A DNA stretch of 64,000 bases from Nocardioides daejeonensis (GTDB lineage Bacteria > Actinomycetota > Actinomycetes > Propionibacteriales > Nocardioidaceae): NCBI RefSeq assembly GCF_003194585.1, contig NZ_QHKZ01000001.1:906678-970677 (forward strand), read 5' to 3'. The position numbers and the translations under genes are program-made. The notes beneath the pieces are model-generated. The model ran no database searches, was not told the origin of the DNA, and worked only from the letters and a program-made list of their open reading frames with translations. Numbering within the stretch: position 1 is the first letter of the stretch; every line of letters begins with the position of its first letter. Shown in pieces: positions 8,340 to 16,198 of the stretch.

Positions 8340-11048
8340 ATGCACGGTGGGGTGAAGTTCTACCGCGGCTCGGCAGCCGCCGCACGCTCCTATGTCGAGG
8401 CCGACCACTCACGTGGCGATGACTACTACCTCGCCGAGGGAAGCGGCGTTGCCGAGCACTACGCCGTCAACGTGAGCGGCGACGGAACTGTCATCGATCG
8501 GCGTCCCGATCTCGACGGCCCGACGTACGAAAAGTGGGTGGCCGGGTACGACGTGTCCACCGGTCAGCCGAAGGGCCGGTTGCGCGATGACGATCGCGCG
8601 TTGAGGTTCGTCGAGGTGGTCGTCAATGGACCCAAGACCTGGTCGCTCGCGGCCGCACTCCATCCGGATCTCGCTGCTGCTTACGAAGCGGCACAGACCC
8701 GCGCGGCCGAGGAGGTCATCGGGTGGGTTGCCCAGCACGCAACCACACGCGTCGGTCCGCGCGGACGCCAGGTCCAGGTACCCGTCGAGAAGATCGAGGC
8801 CGCGGTCGTGCGGCACTACACATCGCGTGCCGGTGACCCGCACCGTCACCTGCACGTTCAGATAAACGCGCGCGTGCACGCGGCAGGTGCATGGCGTGGC
8901 TTGCACTCCGTCGGAGTTGTTGACTCCATCGAGGCGCTCAATGGCATCGGTCACGCCGCCGTGATGTGCGACCCCGAGTTCCGCACCGCGCTCGCCGAAC
9001 ATGGCTACACGCTCGACGACTCCGGCGAGATTCAGCAGCTCGCGCCGTACGCCGGTCGGTTCAGCCAACGAACCTCGCAGATCAACCGCAACGTCGACCG
9101 CTACGAAGCCGCATGGCGCACCGAGCACCCCGGCGAGGAGCCGGGGCCGAAGCTGCGACAGTCGTGGGATCGTCGCGCGTGGGCTGATGCACGTCCCGAC
9201 AAGGTTGTACCGGCCGACGGCGTCGACCTTGTCACTCGGTGGAACGTCGAGCTGCACGACCTCGGCTTCCGTCTACCGATAGAACCCGTCGAGGTTCGAG
9301 CGACGACTATCGGTCGGTTGCGTCGCGACGCTGCCGTTGATCTCGTCCTCACCCGGCTCGGAGCGAAACGCTCGGCCTGGAACGCCGCCGACATTCGCGG
9401 CGAAGTCGAGAAACTGATCCCCGCGGTCGGCATCATCGCCGACCGAGCCGCACGCACGGAGCTGGCCGAAGACCTCACCGCACGCGCGGTCGCCTGCTGC
9501 CGGCCGTTGCGCGAACGCGGTGACGTGCCGGACCACATCAGGAACCTCACCTCCGACCGGGTACTCGACGTCGAAGCGAAACTCATCGACGCCATCGCAA
9601 CGCGCGTACTGCAACCGGTCCAACGTCCGGGCCGGATCACGAACAGCGACCACCTCGATGCCGCGCAACGGGCGGTCGTCGCGGCACTTGCCGGCGACGC
9701 CGGCCTCCTCGTCATTGAGGGTGCGGCCGGCACCGGAAAGACCACCACCCTCGCCGCCGCCCGCGCTGCCCTCGATGCGCAGTACCGCCGACTTCTTGTC
9801 GTCACACCGACCCTCAAAGCAGCACAGGCTGCGCGACAGCAGGTCGGCACCGATGCGTTCTCCGCGGCTTGGCTCATCCACCAAAATGGTTTCCGATGGG
9901 ACCAGGACGGCCACTGGTCACGCATCAACCTCGCCCGCGAACAGATCAACGTCGCCGCACGGCTGTCACCCGGCGACGTCCTGCTCATCGACGAAGCCGG
10001 GATGCTCGACCAGGACACTGCCCGCGCACTGTTTGCGATCGCCGACCGCGCCTGCGCGACTGTTGCGCTTCTCGGGGACCGCCACCAACTGCCCGCCGTC
10101 GGTCGCGGCGGGCTACTCGACATCGCCGCACGCTGGACACCACCAACCGCACATCTCGAGCTCGAGTCCGTGCATCGATTCGTCGATCCGGAGTACGCCG
10201 ACCTCAGCCTGAAGATGCGCGAAGGCGACCACCCAGCCGACGTCTTCGACGCCCTCCTCGAGCGCGGACTCATCAGCGTTCACGCCACCGATGTCGAACG
10301 CACCGCCGCCCTCGCGGACATCGGCGCCGCAAGCGAGGACCTGATCATCGCCGACACCCGCGAACAGGTCGGCGCCCTCAATGCCGCCATCCGCGACCAC
10401 CGCCACCGCAGCGGCGAGACGACTGGTGAGCGGGTTGGTGAGCGGAATGGTGAGCCCGTCACTCGCCGTGGTGAGCGGATCGGACTCGGTGACCGTGTCG
10501 CTACCCGACGCAACGACCGCGACCTCGGCGTCGCCAACCGCGACGTCTGGACCGTCGCCGGCATCGGAGACGACGGCAGTCTTCTCGTCACCGGTCGCGC
10601 CGGCCAACGAGAACTGCCCGCCGACTACGTCGGGGAACACGTTGAGCTCGCCTTCGCCTCGACCGTCTACGGCGCCCAGGGCCAGACCGTCGCCTCCGCG
10701 CACCTCCTCGTCGGCGACAGCACAGGTGCAGCAGCGGCGTACGTCGCCATGACTCGCGGACGCCACAGCAACGTCGCCCACTTGGTCGCCGACTCTGTCG
10801 ATGACGCCCGCGAGCAATGGGTGGGCGTGTTCAGCCGCGACCGCGCCGACCTCGGCCCAGGACACGCCGCGACCCGTGTGGACGAGGACATCGAGCGCTA
10901 CGGCACCCGGGCATCGCGTCAGTCGATAGCGTTCCAGGCCGCCGCACTGAAGAACGCATTGGCCGATGGACCGGCCGGACCTCGGCCGCGACCCGAAGAC
11001 CGGCAATACACGAGTCCTCGACCCGCTGGGCCGGGAATCGGCCGTTAA
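8340..11048 (+). CDS. MobF-type relaxase with RecD-like helicase
   Basis: This 902-residue protein joins a TrwC/TraA relaxase domain to a helicase. The metal-binding three-histidine motif is H168-R-H170-L-H172. The Walker A motif is GAAGTGKTTT (Lys467), Walker B is VLLIDEAGML, and GDRHQLPAVGRGG, VYGAQGQT and YVAMTRGR are later superfamily-1 motifs. It would nick one plasmid or island strand at oriT and unwind it for transfer. ATG 8340 is preferred because family members usually start at the GGVKFYRGS segment; GTG 8316 is also in frame. A low-complexity run of GER repeats lies between helicase motifs. No coupling protein or type IV secretion genes are visible, so the element would at most be mobilisable. 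Confidence 0.92.
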   Translation: MHGGVKFYRGSAAAARSYVEADHSRGDDYYLAEGSGVAEHYAVNVSGDGTVIDRRPDLDGPTYEKWVAGYDVSTGQPKGRLRDDDRALRFVEVVVNGPKTWSLAAALHPDLAAAYEAAQTRAAEEVIGWVAQHATTRVGPRGRQVQVPVEKIEAAVVRHYTSRAGDPHRHLHVQINARVHAAGAWRGLHSVGVVDSIEALNGIGHAAVMCDPEFRTALAEHGYTLDDSGEIQQLAPYAGRFSQRTSQINRNVDRYEAAWRTEHPGEEPGPKLRQSWDRRAWADARPDKVVPADGVDLVTRWNVELHDLGFRLPIEPVEVRATTIGRLRRDAAVDLVLTRLGAKRSAWNAADIRGEVEKLIPAVGIIADRAARTELAEDLTARAVACCRPLRERGDVPDHIRNLTSDRVLDVEAKLIDAIATRVLQPVQRPGRITNSDHLDAAQRAVVAALAGDAGLLVIEGAAGTGKTTTLAAARAALDAQYRRLLVVTPTLKAAQAARQQVGTDAFSAAWLIHQNGFRWDQDGHWSRINLAREQINVAARLSPGDVLLIDEAGMLDQDTARALFAIADRACATVALLGDRHQLPAVGRGGLLDIAARWTPPTAHLELESVHRFVDPEYADLSLKMREGDHPADVFDALLERGLISVHATDVERTAALADIGAASEDLIIADTREQVGALNAAIRDHRHRSGETTGERVGERNGEPVTRRGERIGLGDRVATRRNDRDLGVANRDVWTVAGIGDDGSLLVTGRAGQRELPADYVGEHVELAFASTVYGAQGQTVASAHLLVGDSTGAAAAYVAMTRGRHSNVAHLVADSVDDAREQWVGVFSRDRADLGPGHAATRVDEDIERYGTRASRQSIAFQAAALKNALADGPAGPRPRPEDRQYTSPRPAGPGIGR

Positions 11049-11219
11049 CCAAGCCCGTCGCTCCAGGTGATCGCTCGGAGGCCCCGAGACGACTTAGGTG
11101 ACCAGGAAGAAGCCGATCTCGACACGAATGGCCAGCGGAGGTCCGATCCGCAGAGCGGGGCGTTGCTTCTTCCCGAAGAGTCGCCGAATCCGTCGGCGGC
11201 CAGCACGAAAGGCGACGTG

Positions 11220-11459
11220 ATGGTGACACCCATCGGCATCCCCGAGGACTGGGACGACAACGGCCTGATCCTGTTCGAGGAGTTCTGCGAACTCATCCGC
11301 ACACCCCAGCGCACCGTCCGTGACTGGCGTCGCCGTGGCATCGGCCCACGATGGACGCGCTTTCAGGGCGTGGGCCGGCTCTACATCACCGTGGCGGAGG
11401 CCCGTTGCTTCCTCGCCTCCGCCACGGTCACCCAGATCGAGGTGCGCTCCGATGGCTGA
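11220..11459 (+). CDS. Small HTH DNA-binding protein (excisionase-like)
   Basis: This 79-residue protein contains a MerR/Xis-type helix-turn-helix: FEEFCELIRTPQRTVRDWRRRG, then GPRWTRFQGVGRLYITVAEARCFL as the wing and second helix. ATG 11220 follows the purine run GAAAGG; a longer frame upstream has no family resemblance. Pairs of such small proteins commonly sit between a MobF relaxase and a tyrosine integrase in actinobacterial integrative elements, where one directs excision and the other may regulate. Its stop overlaps the next gene. Confidence 0.75.
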   Translation: MVTPIGIPEDWDDNGLILFEEFCELIRTPQRTVRDWRRRGIGPRWTRFQGVGRLYITVAEARCFLASATVTQIEVRSDG

Positions 11460-11649
11460 GCGACGAGCCATCGCGGTCTACGTGAGCCTCGAAGAGGCTG
11501 CCGAGTCCATGTCGGTCTCGGTCAGAACGATTCGGCGCTGGATCGCAGCCGGCACGCTTCCGGCGTACCGCTGCGGAAAACGGGCCATCCGAATCAAGCT
11601 CGACGACCTCGAAGCTACCCCGCGAAAGATGCCCACAGCGCAGCTCTGA
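11452..11649 (+). CDS. Excisionase family HTH protein
   Basis: This 65-residue protein has a HTH_17-type excisionase domain: VSLEEAAESMSVSVRTIRRW followed by IAAGTLPAYRCGKRAIRIKLDDL. The start at 11452 overlaps the previous gene by 8 bases. Excisionases bend DNA at attachment sites and tip integrase towards excision. Here no integrase follows: the gene ends 102 bp from the tRNA-Val 3' end, where the integrase gene would normally lie. Confidence 0.8.
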   Translation: MAERRAIAVYVSLEEAAESMSVSVRTIRRWIAAGTLPAYRCGKRAIRIKLDDLEATPRKMPTAQL

Positions 11650-11681
11650 GTGCTGCTGAGGACGTGTGCCCGCCGAATCCT

Positions 11682-11700
11682 TGTTGCACGTATGTTGCAC
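11682..11700. repeat. Direct repeat TGTTGCAC x2, candidate Xis/Int arm site
   Basis: TGTTGCAC occurs at 11682-11689 and again at 11693-11700, so the copies repeat every 11 bases, about one helical turn. They lie between the excisionase gene and the tRNA-Val 3' end, the place expected for recombination-protein binding sites beside an attachment core. Confidence 0.45.
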
Positions 11701-11711
11701 AAAAAGCAGAA

Positions 11712-11734
11712 CAGAGGCCCCAAAAGGGCCTCTG
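11712..11734 (-). terminator. Terminator of the Gly-Cys-Val tRNA cluster
   Basis: A perfect 9-base stem CAGAGGCCC/GGGCCTCTG with a 5-base loop is followed on the minus strand by a T-rich stretch (TTCTGCTTTTT). It lies 18 bases beyond the tRNA-Val 3' end. Confidence 0.8.
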
Positions 11735-11751
11735 ACCTGCGACTTTACTTG

Positions 11752-11823
11752 TGGGCGATACTGGGTTTGAACCAGTGACCTCTTCCGTGTCAGGGAAGCG
11801 CGCTACCGCTGCGCCAATCGCCC
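11752..11823 (-). tRNA. tRNA-Val (GAC)
   Basis: The 72-base gene folds into a cloverleaf with acceptor GGGCGAT/ATCGCCC and discriminator A. The anticodon loop CTGACAC gives anticodon GAC, and the T-loop reads GGTTCAAACCC. No CCA is encoded. Its 3' end faces the accessory region, making it the likely integration site of the island. Confidence 0.95.
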
Positions 11824-11872
11824 CAGATCTTGATTTGTAATGGTTGGGCCCGATCATAAACCGGTGCGGCCG

Positions 11873-11943
11873 AGGTGGGTACGGGATTTGAACCCGTGTA
11901 CACGGATTTGCAGTCCGTTGCCTCGCCTCTCGGCCAACCCACC
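11873..11943 (-). tRNA. tRNA-Cys (GCA)
   Basis: The 71-base gene has acceptor GGTGGGT/ACCCACC with the U discriminator typical of cysteine tRNAs. The anticodon loop CTGCAAA gives GCA. It is the middle gene of a three-tRNA cluster. Confidence 0.95.
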
Positions 11944-11969
11944 GTGGAGGCTTTGGTGTTACCTCTCAG

Positions 11970-12042
11970 AGCGGACGACGAGGCTCGAACTCGCGACCTC
12001 AACCTTGGCAAGGTTGCGCTCTACCAACTGAGCTACGTCCGC
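11970..12042 (-). tRNA. tRNA-Gly (GCC)
   Basis: The 73-base gene has acceptor GCGGACG/CGTCCGC. The anticodon stem CAACC/GGTTG encloses the loop TTGCCAA, giving GCC. It is the promoter-proximal gene of the cluster. Confidence 0.95.
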
Positions 12043-12085
12043 TTGCTGCTCCCTTCCGGCTTGGCCGGCCTGGGCAACGACGAGA

Positions 12086-12113
12086 ACATTAGCCGAACCC
12101 TGGATCCATGCAA
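12086..12113 (-). promoter_or_regulatory. Promoter of the tRNA Gly-Cys-Val cluster
   Basis: On the minus strand TTGCAT and TAATGT are separated by 16 bases, resembling -35 and -10 boxes. They lie about 45 bases upstream of the tRNA-Gly 5' end. Confidence 0.55.
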
Positions 12114-12187
12114 AATCCGGGGTGCTCCGGCGTGTTCCACCCTCGACCGTCGGGGTCCTATCCCTCACGATCACCTAGCGTGGAGCC

Positions 12188-13009
12188 ATGCGCGCCTGGC
12201 TCGACGGACACCTTCTCGACGACCCCGAAGCACCCGCGATCTCGCTGACCGACCACGGCTTCACGGTGGGCGACGGCGTCTTCGAGGCGGTGAAGGTCGT
12301 CGACTCGCAGCCCTTCGCGCTCACCCGCCACCTGGAGCGGCTGGCCCGCTGCGCAGCTGCGCTGGGACTCCCGCCTGTCGACGCTGCCGAGGTGCGCGGC
12401 GGAGTGGCCGCCGTCCTGGCCGGCCAGGAGCTGCCGTTGGGCCGTCTTCGGATCACCTACACGGCGGGGCGAGCTCCGCTCGGCTCCGGGCGCGGCCACG
12501 CAGCGCCGACTCTCGCCGTCGTCGGCGTGCCGATGGCGCCGTACCCGGAGACCGCCGCCGTCGCCACTGTGCCCTGGCCCCGCAACGAGCGCGGCGCACT
12601 GGCCGGCCTCAAGACCACCTCGTACGCCGAGAACGTCGTGGCGCTTGCCAGCGCCGCCGCTCGAGGGGCCAGTGAGGCGATCTTTGCCAACACGATCGGG
12701 AACCTCTGCGAGGGCACCGGATCCAACGTCTTCTACGTGCACGAGGGTGAGCTGCGTACGCCGACCCTCGCCAGCGGCTGCCTGGCCGGCGTCACCCGAG
12801 CGCTGCTGGTGGAGTGGCTCGGGGTCCGCGAGGTGGATGAGCCGCTCGAGGTGCTCGCGAGTGCGAGCGAGATCTTCCTGGCCTCGACCACGCGCGACGT
12901 CCAGGGGGTGCATCGGTGCGACGAGCGCGAGCTCTCCGCCCCCGGGGCCGTCACGCGCGAGGCGGCGACGGTCTTCGCCGAGCAGTCGGCGAAGACCGTC
13001 GATCCCTGA
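12188..13009 (+). CDS. pabC: Aminodeoxychorismate lyase (class IV PLP enzyme)
   Basis: This 273-residue protein is a fold-type IV PLP enzyme. It begins with WLDGHLL and GFTVGDGVFEAVKV. The PLP lysine lies in GLKTTSYAENVVAL, and the cofactor phosphate loop is ICEGTGSNVF-like (LCEGTGSNVF), followed by TPTLASGCLAGVTR. 4-Amino-4-deoxychorismate lyase releases pyruvate to give p-aminobenzoate for folate. D-amino-acid or branched-chain aminotransferases share this fold, so the exact substrate is probable rather than certain. It stands alone, divergent from the tRNA cluster and convergent with the SsgA-like gene. Confidence 0.8.
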   Translation: MRAWLDGHLLDDPEAPAISLTDHGFTVGDGVFEAVKVVDSQPFALTRHLERLARCAAALGLPPVDAAEVRGGVAAVLAGQELPLGRLRITYTAGRAPLGSGRGHAAPTLAVVGVPMAPYPETAAVATVPWPRNERGALAGLKTTSYAENVVALASAAARGASEAIFANTIGNLCEGTGSNVFYVHEGELRTPTLASGCLAGVTRALLVEWLGVREVDEPLEVLASASEIFLASTTRDVQGVHRCDERELSAPGAVTREAATVFAEQSAKTVDP

Positions 13010-13022
13010 ACCAGCGGGACGC

Positions 13023-13445
13023 TCAGACCGTCAGCAGCTGGTCGATGATCGCGTCCACGTCGAGGCTCTGCGACTCCGCGCCTGTCGGGACCACCTCGAA
13101 GGTCCGCTCGAGGAAGTCGCGGACCGGCTCGCTCGGGGTCTCGACCAGAAGCTCCCCGTCGGGCGAGCGGAACTCGACCATCAGGCACGGCCGACCGAGC
13201 AGATCGACGCCCGGCCAGATCCTGACGTCGCCGATCCCGACCGGTCCACCCAAGCCCTCACGGAGCAGGTCGCGTCCGAAGGTCCACACGATGTCGCCCG
13301 TCATGGTGCCGAAGGAGAGCGAGACGGCGTACGGGTCCCTGGCCTCGTAGCCGAGGACCACCGGAAGCATGGCTCCAGCACCGGCGTCACGCACACACCG
13401 CATCGTGATGCGCTGACGAATGTCACTGGGTGCCGGCCTGCTCAT
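13023..13445 (-). CDS. SsgA/SsgB-like sporulation and cell division protein
   Basis: This 140-residue protein fits the actinobacterial SsgA-like (SALP) family in length and motifs. It has the GYEARDPYAVSLSF strand pair, VWTFGRDLLREGL, GDVRIWPG, and the C-terminal VRDFLERTFEVVPTGAES. SALPs steer peptidoglycan synthesis and septum placement; SsgB recruits FtsZ in Streptomyces. In a likely non-sporulating relative the role would be in division or wall growth. A paralogue-specific name cannot be given. It is a single gene converging on pabC, with a 13-base gap. Confidence 0.85.
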   Translation of the reverse strand: MSRPAPSDIRQRITMRCVRDAGAGAMLPVVLGYEARDPYAVSLSFGTMTGDIVWTFGRDLLREGLGGPVGIGDVRIWPGVDLLGRPCLMVEFRSPDGELLVETPSEPVRDFLERTFEVVPTGAESQSLDVDAIIDQLLTV

Positions 13446-13564
13446 GGGCTGTCTCCTTGAATCGCGGTCGTGCTTCGCAGGTGGGACGGGCGATCCGGTC
13501 GGCTATGACGCCGTTCCCGAGACAGTTTTTCTGCGGCCCGCATCACAACGGGAACGAGCCCGGT

Positions 13565-13595
13565 TTGTGATGCCGGGGAGCATGTGCGCTAGAGT
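13565..13595 (+). promoter_or_regulatory. Probable promoter of tRNA-Val (CAC)
   Basis: TTGTGA and TAGAGT are spaced by 19 bases, ending 16 bases before the tRNA. The same 19-base spacing with TTG and TAG boxes is seen before tRNA-Pro. Confidence 0.45.
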
Positions 13596-13611
13596 TCCGG
13601 TCGCACCGCGC

Positions 13612-13683
13612 GGGCGATTGGCGCAGTGGTAGCGCGCTTCGTTCACACCGAAGAGGTCACTGGTTCGAACCCAGTATCGCCCA
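13612..13683 (+). tRNA. tRNA-Val (CAC)
   Basis: The 72-base cloverleaf has acceptor GGGCGAT/ATCGCCC and discriminator A. The anticodon loop TTCACAC gives anticodon CAC. It is nearly identical to the tRNA-Val (GAC) gene 1.8 kb away outside the anticodon arm. CCA is not encoded. Confidence 0.95.
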
Positions 13684-13694
13684 CCGACAGTTCA

Positions 13695-13728
13695 TGAAGA
13701 GGCCCCCAGGATCCTGGGGGCCTCTTCA
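13695..13728 (+). terminator. 34-bp perfect palindrome, tRNA-Val terminator
   Basis: Sixteen-base perfect arms, TGAAGAGGCCCCCAGG and its complement, flank a 2-base centre starting 11 bases after the tRNA. Its symmetry means it can act on both strands. Confidence 0.8.
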
Positions 13729-13791
13729 CGTTCGGCGGCCGCCGACATCAGTTCGGTCTGCGCCGAACCGTGCCAGTGGCACAGTGGCTCC

Positions 13792-14491
13792 ATGGCGGCG
13801 CAACCTCCCGAGACGACTCCGGACCTGGCTGCGTTGGCAGCCGCCTTGGCGGACTCCACGCGGTCGCTGATCTGCATCTGCCTGCTCGATGGCCGGGCGT
13901 GGACCGTCACCGAGCTCGCCGCCGAGCTCCGCGCCGCCAAGTCCTCCGTCTCCGAACACGTGAGCACTCTGGTCGAGGCCGGCCTGCTGACCGACCGACG
14001 CCAGGGGCGTCACCGCTACGTCCAGGTCGCCTCGCCGGCGGTCGCGACCTGGCTGGAGCATCAGCGCTCGCAGGCTCACCCCCGCGCCGACTCTGCGCAC
14101 GCGAACCCGCGACCGACACCTCGCAGAGGGCCGCACCTGCTATCGCCACCTGGCCGGGCGGCTGGGTGTCGGTCTCGCCGCAGGACTCCTCGACAAGGGC
14201 TGGCTAGACCCGTTCGGGCAACTCACCGCAGCGGGTCGCGACGGCCTGCTGACGGCCTGGGGCGTCGACGTACCGGAGGATCCCGCGAACGGACGCCCCC
14301 TCGCGACCTGGTGCCTGGACTGGACGGAACGCCGCTCGCACCTTGGTGGCCGGCTCGGCGACGAGCTGTGCGCGACCTTCCTCGCACGCTCCTGGGTCGT
14401 ACGACGCCCCACCGGTCGCGCGGTGATGCTCACGCCCGCGGGCAGGACGGAGCTCGGCTGGGCGCTGCACACCGAGCTGCACCATCTCTGA
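13792..14491 (+). pseudogene. ArsR-family regulator broken by a 1-base frameshift
   Basis: The first frame encodes an ArsR winged helix: LAALAAALADSTRSLICICLL, then VTELAAELRAAKSSVSEHVSTL as the recognition helix region, then GLLTDRRQGRHRYVQVAS. After about residue 95 that frame becomes arginine-rich nonsense. The next frame instead continues the family's C-terminal part, from TLRTRTRDRHLAEGRTCYRH through LAGRLGVGLAAGLLDKGWLD to GWALHTELHHL and a stop at 14489. The total length is 700 bases, one more than a multiple of three. The slip is probably in the five-C run at 14079-14083. Either the gene is inactive or the sequence has an error there. Confidence 0.8.
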
Positions 14492-14523
14492 GCCACCATC
14501 GCCCAAGGAGTCGAAGGAGAGTC

Positions 14524-15333
14524 ATGGAGCACCAGACACGAGCCGCGCGGTTCTCCGCGCTGCACCGGCCAGGAGACCCGTTCCTGCTGCCCTGCGCATG
14601 GGATGCCGCCTCCGCCGCCCTCCTCTCCCGCTCGGGCTTCCCTGCGGTCGGCACCACCAGTCTTGGACTGGCTGCTGCGCTCGGGCTGCGCGACGAGAGC
14701 AGGGCGATCCTGGGAGCGACCGCCGCATTGGTGGAGGTGATCCGAACAACCTCTCCGGAGGTACTGCTGACCTGCGACGCCGAGGACGGTTTCAGCGACC
14801 AGCCCGCAGAGGTGGCGGAGACGCTGCTTCCGCTTCCGGTCGACGGCGTCAACCTGGAGGACTCGACCGGCGGTCTCCTCCTCGACCCCGACCTCCACGC
14901 CCGCAAGATCGCCGCGGTGAAGGCGAGCCGTCCCGACCTCTTCGTCAACGCGCGGGTCGACACGTACTGGACGGGGCGACCCGACCTCGCCGAGACCTGC
15001 GATCGGGTCTCCCGCTACGTCGCGGCCGGCGCGGACGGCATCTTCGTACCGGGCGACCTGGCGCCGGCAGTCGTCGAGCAGGTGGTGCGCCACGCCGGCG
15101 TCCCGGTCAATCTCCTCGCCTCTCCCCACCTCGACCTGACGCAGCTGGCTGCCCTCGGCGTCGCTCGGGTCAGCACCGGATCGCTGCTCTACCGCACCGC
15201 GCTCACCCGGGCGGTCGACCGCGCCCGCGAACTCGTCGGCGAGGCCGTCCTCGACGGCGAGGTCCTCGGCTATGACGCCGTCCAGGCCCTGGGGAGGAAC
15301 GGAGCCCGCCCGGGCAGCGGTCAACTGCCGTGA
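14524..15333 (+). CDS. Isocitrate lyase / PEP mutase family enzyme
   Basis: This 269-residue protein resembles the ICL/PEP mutase superfamily. It has FLLPCAWDAASAALLSRSGFPAVGTTS at the start, LLTCDAEDGFSD carrying the acidic metal-binding cluster, GVNLEDSTGG, and LFVNARVDTYW. The family cleaves or rearranges C-C or P-C bonds of oxaloacetate-like acids through an Mg-enolate, for example in methylisocitrate lyase. The canonical KKCGH-type loop of true lyases is not seen, so the substrate is open. ATG 14524 follows AAGGAGAG and lies 32 bp after the broken ArsR gene, suggesting that regulator once controlled it. Confidence 0.8.
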   Translation: MEHQTRAARFSALHRPGDPFLLPCAWDAASAALLSRSGFPAVGTTSLGLAAALGLRDESRAILGATAALVEVIRTTSPEVLLTCDAEDGFSDQPAEVAETLLPLPVDGVNLEDSTGGLLLDPDLHARKIAAVKASRPDLFVNARVDTYWTGRPDLAETCDRVSRYVAAGADGIFVPGDLAPAVVEQVVRHAGVPVNLLASPHLDLTQLAALGVARVSTGSLLYRTALTRAVDRARELVGEAVLDGEVLGYDAVQALGRNGARPGSGQLP

Positions 15334-15656
15334 CGCTGGTCGGGCAGGTGTGCGAGGACCCGCGCGACCTCGTCGAGGAACCACTCCAAGGACTCCCGCA
15401 CCCGAACGGGCAGTTCCTCTCCCCCGCTGCTGATCCGCAGCCGGGTGCCGGCCTCGAGCGGTGTCAGGTCTGCCGTCACCTGCTGGCCGAGACGGAACCC
15501 GTCGGCCTCGGTGCTGAAGGCGCAGCGCACCGCCTGCGCGTTCGCACTGATCAGCCGGACATGACGTGGCTTGGCCTTGAGCAGGGCGGCCATGAGAGTG
15601 CGCAGATCCGCGGAGTAGTCGCGCCGGACCTCGGTCACCGCATCGCCCTGCACCAT
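15321..15656 (-). CDS. Unknown small protein (111 residues)
   Basis: The ATG at 15656 is picked because GGGAGAGGGAGG lies just upstream. The protein has an arginine-rich helix (LRTLMAALLKAKPRHVRLIS), a middle of predicted strands with TADLTPLEAGTRLRISSGG, and a C-terminal helix VRESLEWFLDEVARVLAHL. No motif is recognised. The composition and the paired gene upstream (15747-16079) hint at a two-gene unit of related small proteins. It overlaps the end of the lyase-like gene by 13 bases. Confidence 0.5.
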   Translation of the reverse strand: MVQGDAVTEVRRDYSADLRTLMAALLKAKPRHVRLISANAQAVRCAFSTEADGFRLGQQVTADLTPLEAGTRLRISSGGEELPVRVRESLEWFLDEVARVLAHLPDQRHGS

Positions 15657-15746
15657 GTCGGCCTCCCTCTCCCTGCCGTCAAGGTAGCGTCTCCGGACGC
15701 CGGGCACATCCCCTGACGGCCAGACGGTGGCTGCCGGAGGTGGCGA

Positions 15747-16079
15747 CTAGACGGTGGCGGCGACCGCCCGCGGGCCGGCCGTCCTCTCGCCCACCACCTC
15801 GGCGAGTGCTGCGGTCGCCACCATCGCGAGATGCGCGTTGCCGGCTTGGCTGGGCGTGACGGTCACGCAGGTGCCGCCCTCCACCCGCTCCAACTCGACG
15901 GTGAGCCCCAGCTCCACGCCGGTGCCGTAGGAGGTCGTCACCCGCGCGAGGATCGTCGTACCACTTGCTCGGAGGATCTCCAGACGACGCGGACGGGTGC
16001 CGCGCACGGCAGCCACCACCTCGTGCGGCTCTGCTCCCACAACGCACTGCGCGATCGAATCAGCCTGCGCATCCACCAT
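15747..16079 (-). CDS. Unknown small protein (110 residues)
   Basis: The start at 16079 is supported by GGGAAGGGGAA six bases upstream. The protein reads like an alpha-beta fold, with the strands RRLEILRASGTTILARVTTS and VELGLTVELERVEGGTCVTV, and an alanine-rich tail. No signal peptide or known motif is seen. It lies 90 bp upstream of the other small unknown gene, on the same strand. Confidence 0.5.
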   Translation of the reverse strand: MVDAQADSIAQCVVGAEPHEVVAAVRGTRPRRLEILRASGTTILARVTTSYGTGVELGLTVELERVEGGTCVTVTPSQAGNAHLAMVATAALAEVVGERTAGPRAVAATV

Positions 16080-16198
16080 GACGCCGTTCCCCTTCCCTGG
16101 TGCCCCAGACCCTAGGTCGCGGGGAGCGCAGAGTCGGCGCGGCATGACGAGGTCGGGACCTCTGGACCATCAGGTATGACCGATCGGTCAACGGGAGG

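Noticed and set aside
13792..15333. A continuous 513-codon frame joining an ArsR domain to the ICL/PEP-mutase enzyme
   Set aside because: The middle is arginine-rich and matches neither family. The true ArsR C-terminus lies in the next frame and the enzyme has its own ATG and ribosome site at 14524.
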